A program made the translations under genes and the position numbers. DNA of 44,486 nucleotides from JBBIPA01 sp037443085 (GTDB lineage: Bacteria; Chloroflexota; Dehalococcoidia; GIF9; UBA5629). This document shows, piece by piece, positions 9,339 to 17,439 of this stretch; positions within the stretch are counted from its first letter, which is position 1; every line of letters begins with the position of its first letter. The notes below the pieces were generated by a model. The model saw only the letters and a list, made by a program, of their open reading frames with translations. It ran no database searches and had not been told where the DNA came from. The stretch covers positions 1 to 44,486 of the forward strand of contig JBBIPA010000012.1 in NCBI GenBank assembly GCA_037443085.1, written 5' to 3'.

Positions 9339-10496
9339 ATGGGGCAATTTTGTTTTATTACTGCTGGTGAATCCCATGGGAGGGGTTTGATAGCTGTTGT
9401 TGAGGGTATGGTTGCTGGATTAGCATTAACCGAGGATTATATTGCTCGTGACCTCGAACGACGACAGGCAGGCTACGGACGTGGTGGCCGCATGGCTATA
9501 GAAAATGATAGCGCGGAAATTATAGCGGGAGTGCGCTATGGCTTTACCATCGGCAGTCCTATAAGCCTGCTCATATGGAATCGTGATTGGGAGAACTGGC
9601 AGGAGACAATGAGCATAGGTACTGTGGATAGAGAAGCAGAGCCGATAACAGTACCTCGTCCGGGGCACACTGATTTGGCTGGAGCTATTAAGTATGGAAT
9701 TAAGGATATCCGCCTAATTCTGGAAAGAGCCAGTGCCCGGGAAACAACAGCCAGGGTTGCTGTGGGAGCTGTAGCTAGGAAGTTTCTTAAGGAGTTTGGT
9801 ATCATTGTTCATAGTCATACGATAAGTATTGGTAATCACAGGATAGGGGAGAATACCTCAGTCAACTGGCAGCAGGTGGAAAACTCACCGGTGCGCTGCA
9901 TTGATCCCAAGGTGGCAAGAACCATGATGGCGGCGATAGATAAGGCTAAAGCCGATGGGGATACCGTGGGAGGGGTTTTTGAAGTGGTAGCTACTGGGGT
10001 GCCTGTTGGTTTAGGCAGTCATGTGCAATGGAGTAAACGGCTTGACGGACGGATTGCCCAAGCGATAATGAGTATTAATGCTGTAAAAGGAGTGGAGATC
10101 GGGAGTGGCTTTGCCCTGGCACATCTGGAAGGTTCCCAAGCTCATGATGAAATAAAGCCGAGTAAAGGCAGCCCACTTTATTGGTCACGACCGACCAACC
10201 GTGCTGGAGGTATCGAAGGCGGAATTAGCAATGGTGAGCCAATTACTGTAAGAGCAGCGATGAAGCCGATTGCTACGCTGGGTAAACCTCTACCATCCAT
10301 CGATCTGAAAACCAGAAAAGCAGCGAAGGCACATTATGAGAGAAGTGATATTTGTGCTGTCCCTGCAGCCGGTGTGATTGGGGAAGCGATGCTGGCCATA
10401 GTTCTGACCAATGCCATGCTGGAGAAATTCGGTGGCGACCATTTAGAGGAAACATTAGCCAATTACCGCAATTATATTAAATCTATTTCTGAATGA
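9339..10496 (+). CDS. aroC: Chorismate synthase
   Basis: This FMN-dependent lyase converts 5-enolpyruvylshikimate-3-phosphate to chorismate, the branch point to Phe, Tyr, Trp and folate. The signature GESHGRGLIAVVEG is at the N-terminus, RASARETTARVAVGAVARK in the middle, and RAGGIEGGISNGEPI near the C-terminus. Length about 385 is typical. An ATG at 9330 is possible, but I prefer 9339 because AAGGA at 9326-9330 is well spaced for it and MGQFCFITAGESHG matches the family start. It sits 14 bases after aroE and 9 bases before the aroK/aroB fusion. Confidence 0.95.
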   Translation: MGQFCFITAGESHGRGLIAVVEGMVAGLALTEDYIARDLERRQAGYGRGGRMAIENDSAEIIAGVRYGFTIGSPISLLIWNRDWENWQETMSIGTVDREAEPITVPRPGHTDLAGAIKYGIKDIRLILERASARETTARVAVGAVARKFLKEFGIIVHSHTISIGNHRIGENTSVNWQQVENSPVRCIDPKVARTMMAAIDKAKADGDTVGGVFEVVATGVPVGLGSHVQWSKRLDGRIAQAIMSINAVKGVEIGSGFALAHLEGSQAHDEIKPSKGSPLYWSRPTNRAGGIEGGISNGEPITVRAAMKPIATLGKPLPSIDLKTRKAAKAHYERSDICAVPAAGVIGEAMLAIVLTNAMLEKFGGDHLEETLANYRNYIKSISE

Positions 10497-10505
10497 GAGA
10501 ATACC

Positions 10506-12176
10506 ATGCGCTCCGCTAAGAGTAGTAAGAATATAGCTCTCATAGGTTTCTCGACTACTGGCAAGTCAACTGTAGCAAAGAGGGTAGCTGAATATCTTCA
10601 CTGGGAGGCAATCGATACCGATGATGAGATTGTCAAACTCAGTGGCAGGACTATTCCTGAGATATTTTCACAAGATGGTGAGGATAAGTTCAGACAACTG
10701 GAACGCCAGGCATTGGAGAAAGCTTGTCTGAGAGAGAAACTAGTCATTGCTACCGGTGGAGGAGCTATTCTCCGTCCCGAGAATGTAAAGACGCTTCAAA
10801 AAACTTGCATTATCGTGTGTTTGGAAGCCAAAGTACAGACAATTTACCAGCGTTTACGGCGAGACGCTCTTTATTCCTCAAATTCTGTAGTTAGACCTCT
10901 CCTCTCCAGCAAGAACCCTGTGACGCGAATAAAGCAGATCAAAGCCTTTCGACAGCCATATTATGCTATTGCCGACTGGACTGTTCACACTGACAACTTA
11001 ACTGTTGAGGAAGTAAGCATGGAGGTAGTAAGAGGTTGGCAATATGTAAACCGTTTAATTGTCAATACCGAGAAAGATAAAAAGACTGATATTGCCTGCA
11101 TGGTAACTATGTCAAGCAGGAGCTATCCGGTCTTCGTTGGTTGGGGTTTGTTGCCCAGAATCGGGGATAAAATGTGCCAAGCCGGATTATCTGGTAAGGC
11201 AGTGATTATTAGTGATGAGATAGTCGGTTCATCTTACGGTGAACAAACAGAGCGGGCATTGAGAAAAGCTGGTTTCGAGGTTAGTTCTTTCCTGGTGCCA
11301 CCTGGAGAAGCTTCTAAGAATATCAATAGAGCTGTTGAGATCTATGATTTTCTTATCAGGCGACGTATGGAAAGAAAGGATGTGGTTGTGGCTTTGGGTG
11401 GTGGCATGGTTGGTGACCTGGCTGGCTTTGTGGCAGCAACATACTTACGTGGTATTCCCTGGGTGCAGGTGCCTACCAGCCTGGTAGGTATGGTAGACGC
11501 CAGCATTGGAGGCAAGGTAGCAGTCGACCATCCGCAAGGAAAAAATTTAGTAGGTGCTTTTTATCAACCACATTTTGTCTTGGCTGATGTTCAGATTTTA
11601 TCCACTTTACCTCAACGTGATCTCACTTCAGGATGGGCCGAGGTTATTAAACATGGCCTAATCATGGATGCTGAGTTCTTTAAAATGCTTGAAAATGATG
11701 CTGAAAAGTTAATCAATTTAGCACCTGATATTACTGCGCAAGTGATTGCTCACAGCGCTTGTATTAAAGCCAAGATCGTGAGTGAAGATGAGAAGGAAAC
11801 CGGGAAGCGTATCATTTTAAACTATGGGCATACAGCGGCTCATGGCCTTGAGGCAGCGACCAGGTATACAACTTTTCGCCATGGTGAGGCGGTAGCTATA
11901 GGCATGATGGTAGATGCTAAGCTCAGTCAGCGGTTAGGGCTTCTATCCAAGGATATCGTTCAGCGTCAGCAGGCGCTTTTAAAGAGATTCCATTTGCCAA
12001 CAAATTGTTCAGGAGTGGATTTAGATAATGTGCTCGCTGCTATGACACTCGACAAAAAAGTTAGAAACAAGGCTATACAATGGGTTTTGTTGGAAGATAT
12101 TGGCAAAGCCACAGTGCGTACCGATGTGCCAATAAAAGAAGTCAAGAACGTTCTTGAAGAGGTTATAAAACCTTGA
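10506..12176 (+). CDS. aroKB: Fused shikimate kinase / 3-dehydroquinate synthase
   Basis: Two pathway enzymes are in one 556-residue chain. Residues 1 to about 175 are shikimate kinase: a Walker A loop GFSTTGKST (14-22), the DTDD shikimate-binding acidic cluster (37-40), Arg64, and GGG at 84-86. Residues about 195 to 556 are 3-dehydroquinate synthase, with the NAD-binding GGGMVGDLAGFVAATYLRG, PTSLVGMVDASIGGK, the metal ligands in GWAEVIKHG, NYGHTAAHGLE and FRHGEAVAIGM. There is no stop or frameshift between the parts, so this is a true fusion. The linker (about 175-195) is short. The stop codon overlaps the TTG start of the next gene by 4 bases. Confidence 0.94.
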   Translation: MRSAKSSKNIALIGFSTTGKSTVAKRVAEYLHWEAIDTDDEIVKLSGRTIPEIFSQDGEDKFRQLERQALEKACLREKLVIATGGGAILRPENVKTLQKTCIIVCLEAKVQTIYQRLRRDALYSSNSVVRPLLSSKNPVTRIKQIKAFRQPYYAIADWTVHTDNLTVEEVSMEVVRGWQYVNRLIVNTEKDKKTDIACMVTMSSRSYPVFVGWGLLPRIGDKMCQAGLSGKAVIISDEIVGSSYGEQTERALRKAGFEVSSFLVPPGEASKNINRAVEIYDFLIRRRMERKDVVVALGGGMVGDLAGFVAATYLRGIPWVQVPTSLVGMVDASIGGKVAVDHPQGKNLVGAFYQPHFVLADVQILSTLPQRDLTSGWAEVIKHGLIMDAEFFKMLENDAEKLINLAPDITAQVIAHSACIKAKIVSEDEKETGKRIILNYGHTAAHGLEAATRYTTFRHGEAVAIGMMVDAKLSQRLGLLSKDIVQRQQALLKRFHLPTNCSGVDLDNVLAAMTLDKKVRNKAIQWVLLEDIGKATVRTDVPIKEVKNVLEEVIKP

Positions 12177-13045
12177 GAATTGCCCTGGATAGACAGGTGA
12201 CGATTCTGAACTATATCGAAGTATTGAAGCCTCGAGAGACTGGCTTGTTGGCTTTTATCGGGGCATGTGCTGCAGTCATTGCTGCCGATGGCAATCTGCC
12301 AGTTTGGACTTTTTTGCTGACGATAGTTGCTGTTGCTCTGGGGAGCGCTGGCTGTAATGGACTTACTAACTACCTGGATCGGGATGTGGATGCCAAAGCA
12401 ATACGGACTCGCAATCGCGCCTTGCCTTCAAGACGTATTTATCCCCCGCAACGGGCATTGCCTCTTATCATTGGTCTGATAGTTACGGCGCTGGCGTTGG
12501 CTTATGTCATAAATCCGCTTTGTTTTTACCTTGGCTTAATTGGAACACTGGCCTCGGCGTTATGGCGCAAAACAGCAGTCTCCTGCACTTTTCTGGGTAT
12601 TATTGCCGGTTGCAGCCCGGTGCTCATTGGCTGGTTTGCCTTAAAGCCAGTATTTGATATTAAGATATTATTTATTTGCCTGCTGGTAGCTTTTTGGATT
12701 CCAATTCATATCTGGAGTATTATGGTTGCCAATCGTGGAGATTATCTAGGGGCAGGCTTAAATTATTTCCCCTTGAACTTAAAGGTGAAGCATACCGTAA
12801 TAATTCTTATGACCTTATCTGTGCTTCTTTATATCGTTTCCCTTCTGCCTTATTTCCTCTCTAATTTGAAGTTGCTATATCTGGCGGCAGCTAATATCCT
12901 TGGCATACTGATGATTGTGGCCAATGCACGCCTGCTTTGTTCCTCAACATCAGTGGCAGCATGGCAAGTATACAAACTGTCCAGTTTCCCTTACTTGGGG
13001 ATTATGTTTCTGGCTATGAGTTTGGATACTTTGCTACTGCAATGA
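12173..13045 (+). CDS. ctaB: UbiA-superfamily prenyltransferase, protoheme IX farnesyltransferase-like
   Basis: An integral membrane prenyltransferase of the UbiA superfamily, closest by motif to heme O synthase (CtaB/CyoE), which adds a farnesyl group to heme B. The first Asp-rich motif is NYLDRDVD (about residue 64) followed by RTRNRALPS. The second region reads WSIMVANRGDYLGAGLNYFPL, similar to the CtaB second motif. About eight hydrophobic segments are visible. Length 290 is typical. The start is TTG at 12173, overlapping the aroKB stop by 4 bases. Heme O is normally for terminal oxidases, and no oxidase genes are nearby; another aromatic acceptor such as a quinone precursor from the shikimate route remains possible. 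Confidence 0.75.
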   Translation: MRIALDRQVTILNYIEVLKPRETGLLAFIGACAAVIAADGNLPVWTFLLTIVAVALGSAGCNGLTNYLDRDVDAKAIRTRNRALPSRRIYPPQRALPLIIGLIVTALALAYVINPLCFYLGLIGTLASALWRKTAVSCTFLGIIAGCSPVLIGWFALKPVFDIKILFICLLVAFWIPIHIWSIMVANRGDYLGAGLNYFPLNLKVKHTVIILMTLSVLLYIVSLLPYFLSNLKLLYLAAANILGILMIVANARLLCSSTSVAAWQVYKLSSFPYLGIMFLAMSLDTLLLQ

Positions 13046-13091
13046 AAGCGCTATCCTGCCCATCAATTGTTAGATTGACAGGTCTATTGCC

Positions 13092-14279
13092 ATGACCATC
13101 AAAATAAAGGAAGTCTTTAAAGTACTTAAAACTTGTGACGGTACCCAGGCGCGTTTGGGAGAACTCGCTACGCTTCATGGCGCAGTCTCAACTCCCGTCT
13201 TTTTGCCTGTGGGCAGCCAGGGTACGGTAAAAACTTTGACTCCTGAAGAGCTTCAAGCTATCGGTATTACCATGATACTGGGCAATACTTATCATCTTTA
13301 TTTGAGGCCAGGTATAGATATTATTGAAAAAATGGGCGGGTTGCATAATTACATGGCATGGTCAGGTCCTATATTAACAGACAGTGGCGGCTATCAGGTT
13401 TTTAGCCTATCACCCCTGTGTAGAGTAAATGATGATGGGGTTATCTTCCGTTCCCACATCGATGGTAGTGAACACAGCTTCTCTCCTGAGGCGGCTATCG
13501 AGTTTCAGGAGAGGCTTGGCGTTGATGTAATTATGGTATTGGACGAATGTACTTCGGTTGGCGAAAAGAAAATGAGGGTTCGCGAGGCAATGTTGAGAAC
13601 ACATCGCTGGGCAGAACGATGCTTAAAAAAGCATGTTAATCAGAAGCAGCCTCTTTTTGCCATAGTGCAGGGAGGGGTATTCCCGGAATTACGCAGGCAA
13701 TCGGCGGAAACTCTTGCTGCTATGGATTTCCCGGGCTACGCTATTGGTGGTTTAAGTTTGGGCGAAGCTAAAGAAACGACCTGGCAGATTGTGCAAACGA
13801 CCACGGAAAAGCTGCCCCATAACAAGCCGAGATATCTCATGGGAGTTGGCTCTCCGGAGGACATCGTCGAAGGTGTCAGCCGGGGTATTGATATGTTTGA
13901 TTGCGCCTTGCCCACAAGGGTGGCACGTAATGGTGCTCTGTTCACGATGAAGGGAAGGCAAAATGTAGATAAGTCTATGTTCAAGACAAAAGAAGGACCC
14001 CTTGACGATAATTGTGATTGTTACACCTGTCAAACCTTCTCGGCAGCCTATTTGCATCATCTGTTCAAATGTGGAGAATTGCTAGCTTACAGGCTGGCAA
14101 CCATTCATAACCTCAGGTTTATCTCCAGGCTGATGCAAGGGATAAGGTCAGCGATACAAAGTGGCACCTTCCTCGATTTCCAGAAGGATTTTCTGGGCAG
14201 ATATAAAACTACCAACGAAGCGGCTAGAATTACCCAGAAGCAAAAATGGCTGGATGGTCAGCGAAACAGCAGTGATTAG
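13092..14279 (+). CDS. tgt: tRNA-guanine transglycosylase (queuine tRNA-ribosyltransferase)
   Basis: It exchanges guanine 34 for preQ1 in tRNAs with GUN anticodons on the way to queuosine. The active-site Asp is in LTDSGGYQVFSL (about residue 96). The nucleophilic Asp lies in MFDCALPTRVARNG, the zinc site CDCYTC with a downstream His in YLHHLF is intact, and the substrate loop GGLSLGEAKE is present. Length 395 is slightly longer than the usual 370-380, with a short C-terminal tail. It is the last gene of the alaS-aro run; a weak stem-loop (about 14279-14297) follows its stop. Confidence 0.95.
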   Translation: MTIKIKEVFKVLKTCDGTQARLGELATLHGAVSTPVFLPVGSQGTVKTLTPEELQAIGITMILGNTYHLYLRPGIDIIEKMGGLHNYMAWSGPILTDSGGYQVFSLSPLCRVNDDGVIFRSHIDGSEHSFSPEAAIEFQERLGVDVIMVLDECTSVGEKKMRVREAMLRTHRWAERCLKKHVNQKQPLFAIVQGGVFPELRRQSAETLAAMDFPGYAIGGLSLGEAKETTWQIVQTTTEKLPHNKPRYLMGVGSPEDIVEGVSRGIDMFDCALPTRVARNGALFTMKGRQNVDKSMFKTKEGPLDDNCDCYTCQTFSAAYLHHLFKCGELLAYRLATIHNLRFISRLMQGIRSAIQSGTFLDFQKDFLGRYKTTNEAARITQKQKWLDGQRNSSD

Positions 14280-14310
14280 ACTCCTGTGAGAGGAGTTCAT
14301 TTCCGCCGAA

Positions 14311-14340
14311 TTGAAATTGCCGTCGAAACAATGGTAACAT
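14311..14340 (+). promoter_or_regulatory. Candidate promoter of livG
   Basis: TTGAAA at 14311-14316, an 18-base spacer and TAACAT at 14335-14340. The predicted transcription start near 14347 would exclude the TTG at 14352 as a practical start and favours ATG 14379 for livG. Confidence 0.45.
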
Positions 14341-14378
14341 GACCTGCGGCATTGCATAATGGGGAGTGTGCAAAAAGT

Positions 14379-15200
14379 ATGTCAAACGGTAACAATACTA
14401 AAATAAAGATTGAAAATATTTCGCTATCTTTTGGTGGAGTAGAGGCACTTAAAGGTGTTAACATTGACGTCAGAGATAATGAGATACTGGCTATCATCGG
14501 TCCCAATGGTGCTGGTAAAACGTGTGTGCTGAATTGTATTAATGGATTCTACAAGCCACAGAAGGGTGAAATATACTTTGAGGGTAAAAGGATTACCCGA
14601 ATGCGGCCGGATAAAGTAGCATGCCTTGGTTTAGCCAGAACCTTCCAGAATATAGAGCTATATTCCGGGTTAAGCACTCTGGACAATATTATGGCGGCGC
14701 GACATGTCCTCATAAAGCAGAATTTTCTCAGCTCTGCTCTATATTTTGGCTGGGCGCACAGCGAAGAAATACGTCATCGCAAAACAGTGGAAGATATTAT
14801 TGACTTTCTGGAAATTGAGCCGATCAGAAAGAAGGTAGTTGGCACATTACCTTACGGGATGCGCAAAAGGGTAGAACTCGGTCGAGCCCTGGCGCTTGAG
14901 CCTAAAGTTTTATTGCTTGATGAGCCGATGGCAGGGATGAATCTGGAGGAAAAGGAGGATATTGCCAGATTTATTATCGATATATTTGAGGGACAGGGAG
15001 CAACTTATCCTGATACGCCTGTGTTAAATAATGGGGTAAGTTGCATAGTTCTAATTGAGCATGACATGGGTGTGGTGATGGATATTGCAGATAGAATCGT
15101 GGTTCTCGATTTCGGACGCAAGATTGCTGAAGGCACTCCGGCAGAGGTCAGAACTAATCCTCAGGTGATATCAGCGTACCTGGGAAAAGAAGAGGCGTAA
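14379..15200 (+). CDS. livG: Liv-type ABC transporter ATP-binding protein
   Basis: This is one of two ATPases of a branched-chain-amino-acid-type (HAAT) ABC importer. Walker A is GPNGAGKT, the Q-loop region is LARTFQNIELY, the signature is LPYGMRKRVELGRALA (a variant of LSGGQ), Walker B is VLLLDEPMAGMN, and the switch His is in LIEHDMG. The C-terminal GTPAEVRTNPQVISAYLG is the LivG ending. I place the start at ATG 14379 with GGGGAG upstream (14361-14366); an in-frame TTG at 14352 would add nine residues. It is alone on the plus strand and converges with livF, whereas its partners livF, binding protein, livM and livH are on the minus strand. Confidence 0.9.
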   Translation: MSNGNNTKIKIENISLSFGGVEALKGVNIDVRDNEILAIIGPNGAGKTCVLNCINGFYKPQKGEIYFEGKRITRMRPDKVACLGLARTFQNIELYSGLSTLDNIMAARHVLIKQNFLSSALYFGWAHSEEIRHRKTVEDIIDFLEIEPIRKKVVGTLPYGMRKRVELGRALALEPKVLLLDEPMAGMNLEEKEDIARFIIDIFEGQGATYPDTPVLNNGVSCIVLIEHDMGVVMDIADRIVVLDFGRKIAEGTPAEVRTNPQVISAYLGKEEA

Positions 15201-15208
15201 CTCAGGTT

Positions 15209-15231
15209 AAAAAGGGGCAGGATAGCCTGCC
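15209..15231 (-). terminator. Rho-independent terminator after livF
   Basis: On the minus strand a 6-bp G+C stem (GGCAGG / CCTGCC, 4-base loop, 15216-15231) abuts the livF stop codon and is followed by CC and a run of five T. It ends the ligase-liv operon. It lies in the convergent gap with livG but has no T-run in the plus direction. Confidence 0.7.
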
Positions 15232-16022
15232 TACAACCATCTCTTGCGTCGTCTATAATGCTTGACAGTTCGGTAGCTTTTCTTAGCGCCTACTGCGGAT
15301 AGCCCTATGTAAAACTCTTTTACATCCTCGTTGTTTCTTAAGAACTCAGCGCTACCGTCAAGTACTACCCTGCCGTTCTCCATGACATATCCATAATGTG
15401 CAATGCTGAGTGCAATTCTCACATTCTGCTCGACGAGTAAAACCGAAGTTTTTTTCTCGGTATTAAACCGTTTGATGATGTCGTATATTTCAGTAACCAG
15501 CATTGGTGCCAATCCCAGGGAAGGCTCGTCGAGCATCATCAGCTTTGGTGACGCCATCATAGCGCGACCTATAACCAGCATTTGCTGCTCGCCACCGGAG
15601 AGGTAACCAGCGATGTTATGTCGGAGACGCTTAAGCCGAGGAAAGTAGTCATAAACCATGGAGAGGTCATCTTTGATAGAACTGCGGTCGTTTCGATTGT
15701 GTGCACCCACCAGTAGATTTTCCTCTGTGGTCAGATGGCCAAAAACTCTTCGTCCTTCCAATGACTGAACAATACCAAGCTTACCTATCTCGACCGCACT
15801 TTTCTTGTCTATCCTCTCATTATTCCACTCAATATTCCCGTCCGTTACCTCTCCCTCCTCGATTTGCAATAAACCGGATATTGCTTTGAGCGTGGTGGTT
15901 TTACCGGCTCCGTTGGCACCAAGAACAGCAACTACAGCACCGTCATCCACTGAGATGGAGACACCGTGTAATACCTTTATCACGTTAAGGTAGACTACTT
16001 CGATATTGTTCAGTTTAAGCAT
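15231..16022 (-). CDS. livF: Liv-type ABC transporter ATP-binding protein
   Basis: The second ATPase of the importer. Walker A is GANGAGKTTT, the Q-loop region is LGIVQSLEGRRVFGHLTTEENLL, the signature is YLSGGEQQMLVIGRAMM, Walker B is LMMLDEPSLGLAPM, and LLVEQNVRIAL carries the switch region. The protein ends in a basic tail (KHYRRRKRWL) beyond the usual LivF end. From memory, this tail type occurs in Liv systems linked to AMP-forming CoA ligases; that is recall and not a search result. It is last in the minus-strand operon, separated from the binding protein by a strong hairpin. Confidence 0.9.
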   Translation of the reverse strand: MLKLNNIEVVYLNVIKVLHGVSISVDDGAVVAVLGANGAGKTTTLKAISGLLQIEEGEVTDGNIEWNNERIDKKSAVEIGKLGIVQSLEGRRVFGHLTTEENLLVGAHNRNDRSSIKDDLSMVYDYFPRLKRLRHNIAGYLSGGEQQMLVIGRAMMASPKLMMLDEPSLGLAPMLVTEIYDIIKRFNTEKKTSVLLVEQNVRIALSIAHYGYVMENGRVVLDGSAEFLRNNEDVKEFYIGLSAVGAKKSYRTVKHYRRRKRWL

Positions 16023-16034
16023 ATCAACCTAGCC

Positions 16035-16073
16035 TAGATGAGAGCCTCCTTTGCCCAAGGAGGCTCTCATCTA
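16035..16073. terminator. Strong intercistronic hairpin, binding-protein gene to livF
   Basis: A perfect 17-bp inverted repeat (16035-16051 with 16057-16073, 5-base loop TGCCC) lies between the binding-protein stop and the livF start. No T-run follows on the minus strand. Such hairpins after binding-protein genes usually protect the upstream mRNA and allow partial read-through, giving more binding protein than ATPase (inference). Confidence 0.65.
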
Positions 16074-16083
16074 CTTGCTTCAA

Positions 16084-17355
16084 TTACTTACCGAACCAGC
16101 CGAATTCTTCATATTTTATCACAGGGGCTTCAATCCACCCGCTTATCGGTGTAAGGGCACCATTTTTTATTTGGAAGATTCTAAGTGATTTTGATAATCT
16201 GTTGTCACCAGGGGTATAGCTTGCCGGCCCGTGCAGGCCACCAACGTCATAATTCTTTAACTTCTGGATACCCTTTGTCTCCAGGGCACGCCATGATTCC
16301 ACATTCCCCTTGGCTAACACTTCATAACCGGCATTCTTAACAGCAGTTTTTAGAATTTCGGCTACTACCAAGCTCTGTGCCCAAGCAGTAATGTAGTCCA
16401 TATTGCCGTAATCTTTAGGATGCAGTTTCTGGCAATATTCAGTCATCTTAGCCATGCCAGGCACATTATCTCCCCAGCTTACAGTAGCTGAAACACCGTA
16501 AACACCTTCTACAGTGCTGGCTCCTCCGAGGTCGATAAGTGCTTTGGTAAAGCTAGCACTGGCGCAGCCAATAGTAATACCAGGGTACAATCCAAGTTCC
16601 TTAGCATTTTTAATAATGATTGCTGTAGGCGCTGGTGTGCTGGAGATAAACAAAACATCAGGTTTTTTTGCCTTAAGTCTGGTCAGGGATTCTATTTCTG
16701 AAGTAGTGGTGGCGGTGTGTTCATCCGTAGAGATAATCTCAATACCCATCTTATCTGCAGCAGCCTTAGCTGCATCTCTGGCGCCATAGCCTGTGGGGTT
16801 ATTGAGCAGGTGCAAAGCCATTTTGGGCTTCCCTGGCCCTTTCCAGATATTTTTCATGTAGTAGTTAGCAAAAGCTCCCCAGTTATCACCGTAGTCTGGA
16901 GTCTGACCGTAAATATGCTTTGGTGGTCGATACAGTATAGGAGAGGTGAAACAAGCCATGCCTGGAAACTCAGCTCTGTTGGCTGTTTCCATTGCCGCCT
17001 GCATTTCCTTAGATGAGGAAGTGGTGAATATTAAACAGCCCTCGTCCATAAGCTTTTTTACAATGGTTACTACTTTAGCAGCATCATAGGAGCTGTCATA
17101 CCAGGAAACCTCAATGCGGTATCCTTCCACCCCCCCTAATTCTGCATTAAGGTAATTAATGGCATCGAGATTGGCATTTCCCATAGGGCTTCCCTTTTCG
17201 GCTGCGGGACCTGTTGTGGGAGTGATCATTCCTATTTTCAGAACTTGGCCTGGGCTGGCTTTAGGCGCTGCGGCACAGCCAGTAGCCACGGGCATGACTG
17301 TTACCAATAACACTAAGCAGATTATTAAAGTAACGATAGATGTTTTTTTGGTCAT
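16084..17355 (-). CDS. Periplasmic-binding-type lipoprotein of Liv-type ABC importer
   Basis: A substrate-binding lipoprotein of the Leu/Ile/Val-binding (type I periplasmic fold) family. A hydrophobic signal segment leads to a lipobox VATGC with Cys27, so it is probably anchored outside the membrane. The mature part begins KIGMITPTTGPAAEKG, typical of the family, and DYITAWAQSLVVAEIL lies near the C-terminus. AGGAGG is 7-8 bases before the ATG. Ligand cannot be read from sequence; neighbouring CoA ligase, IorAB genes and the upstream Phe-codon leader suggest an aromatic amino acid or aryl acid (inference). Length 423 is typical. Confidence 0.88.
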   Translation of the reverse strand: MTKKTSIVTLIICLVLLVTVMPVATGCAAAPKASPGQVLKIGMITPTTGPAAEKGSPMGNANLDAINYLNAELGGVEGYRIEVSWYDSSYDAAKVVTIVKKLMDEGCLIFTTSSSKEMQAAMETANRAEFPGMACFTSPILYRPPKHIYGQTPDYGDNWGAFANYYMKNIWKGPGKPKMALHLLNNPTGYGARDAAKAAADKMGIEIISTDEHTATTTSEIESLTRLKAKKPDVLFISSTPAPTAIIIKNAKELGLYPGITIGCASASFTKALIDLGGASTVEGVYGVSATVSWGDNVPGMAKMTEYCQKLHPKDYGNMDYITAWAQSLVVAEILKTAVKNAGYEVLAKGNVESWRALETKGIQKLKNYDVGGLHGPASYTPGDNRLSKSLRIFQIKNGALTPISGWIEAPVIKYEEFGWFGK

Positions 17356-17439
17356 TTACATTCCTCCTGAGATTTTTTGCGTTATAAATTCGTTGAAACG
17401 TTATTCCTCTCACTACATCAGCCGATTACCTCCTGGTTA

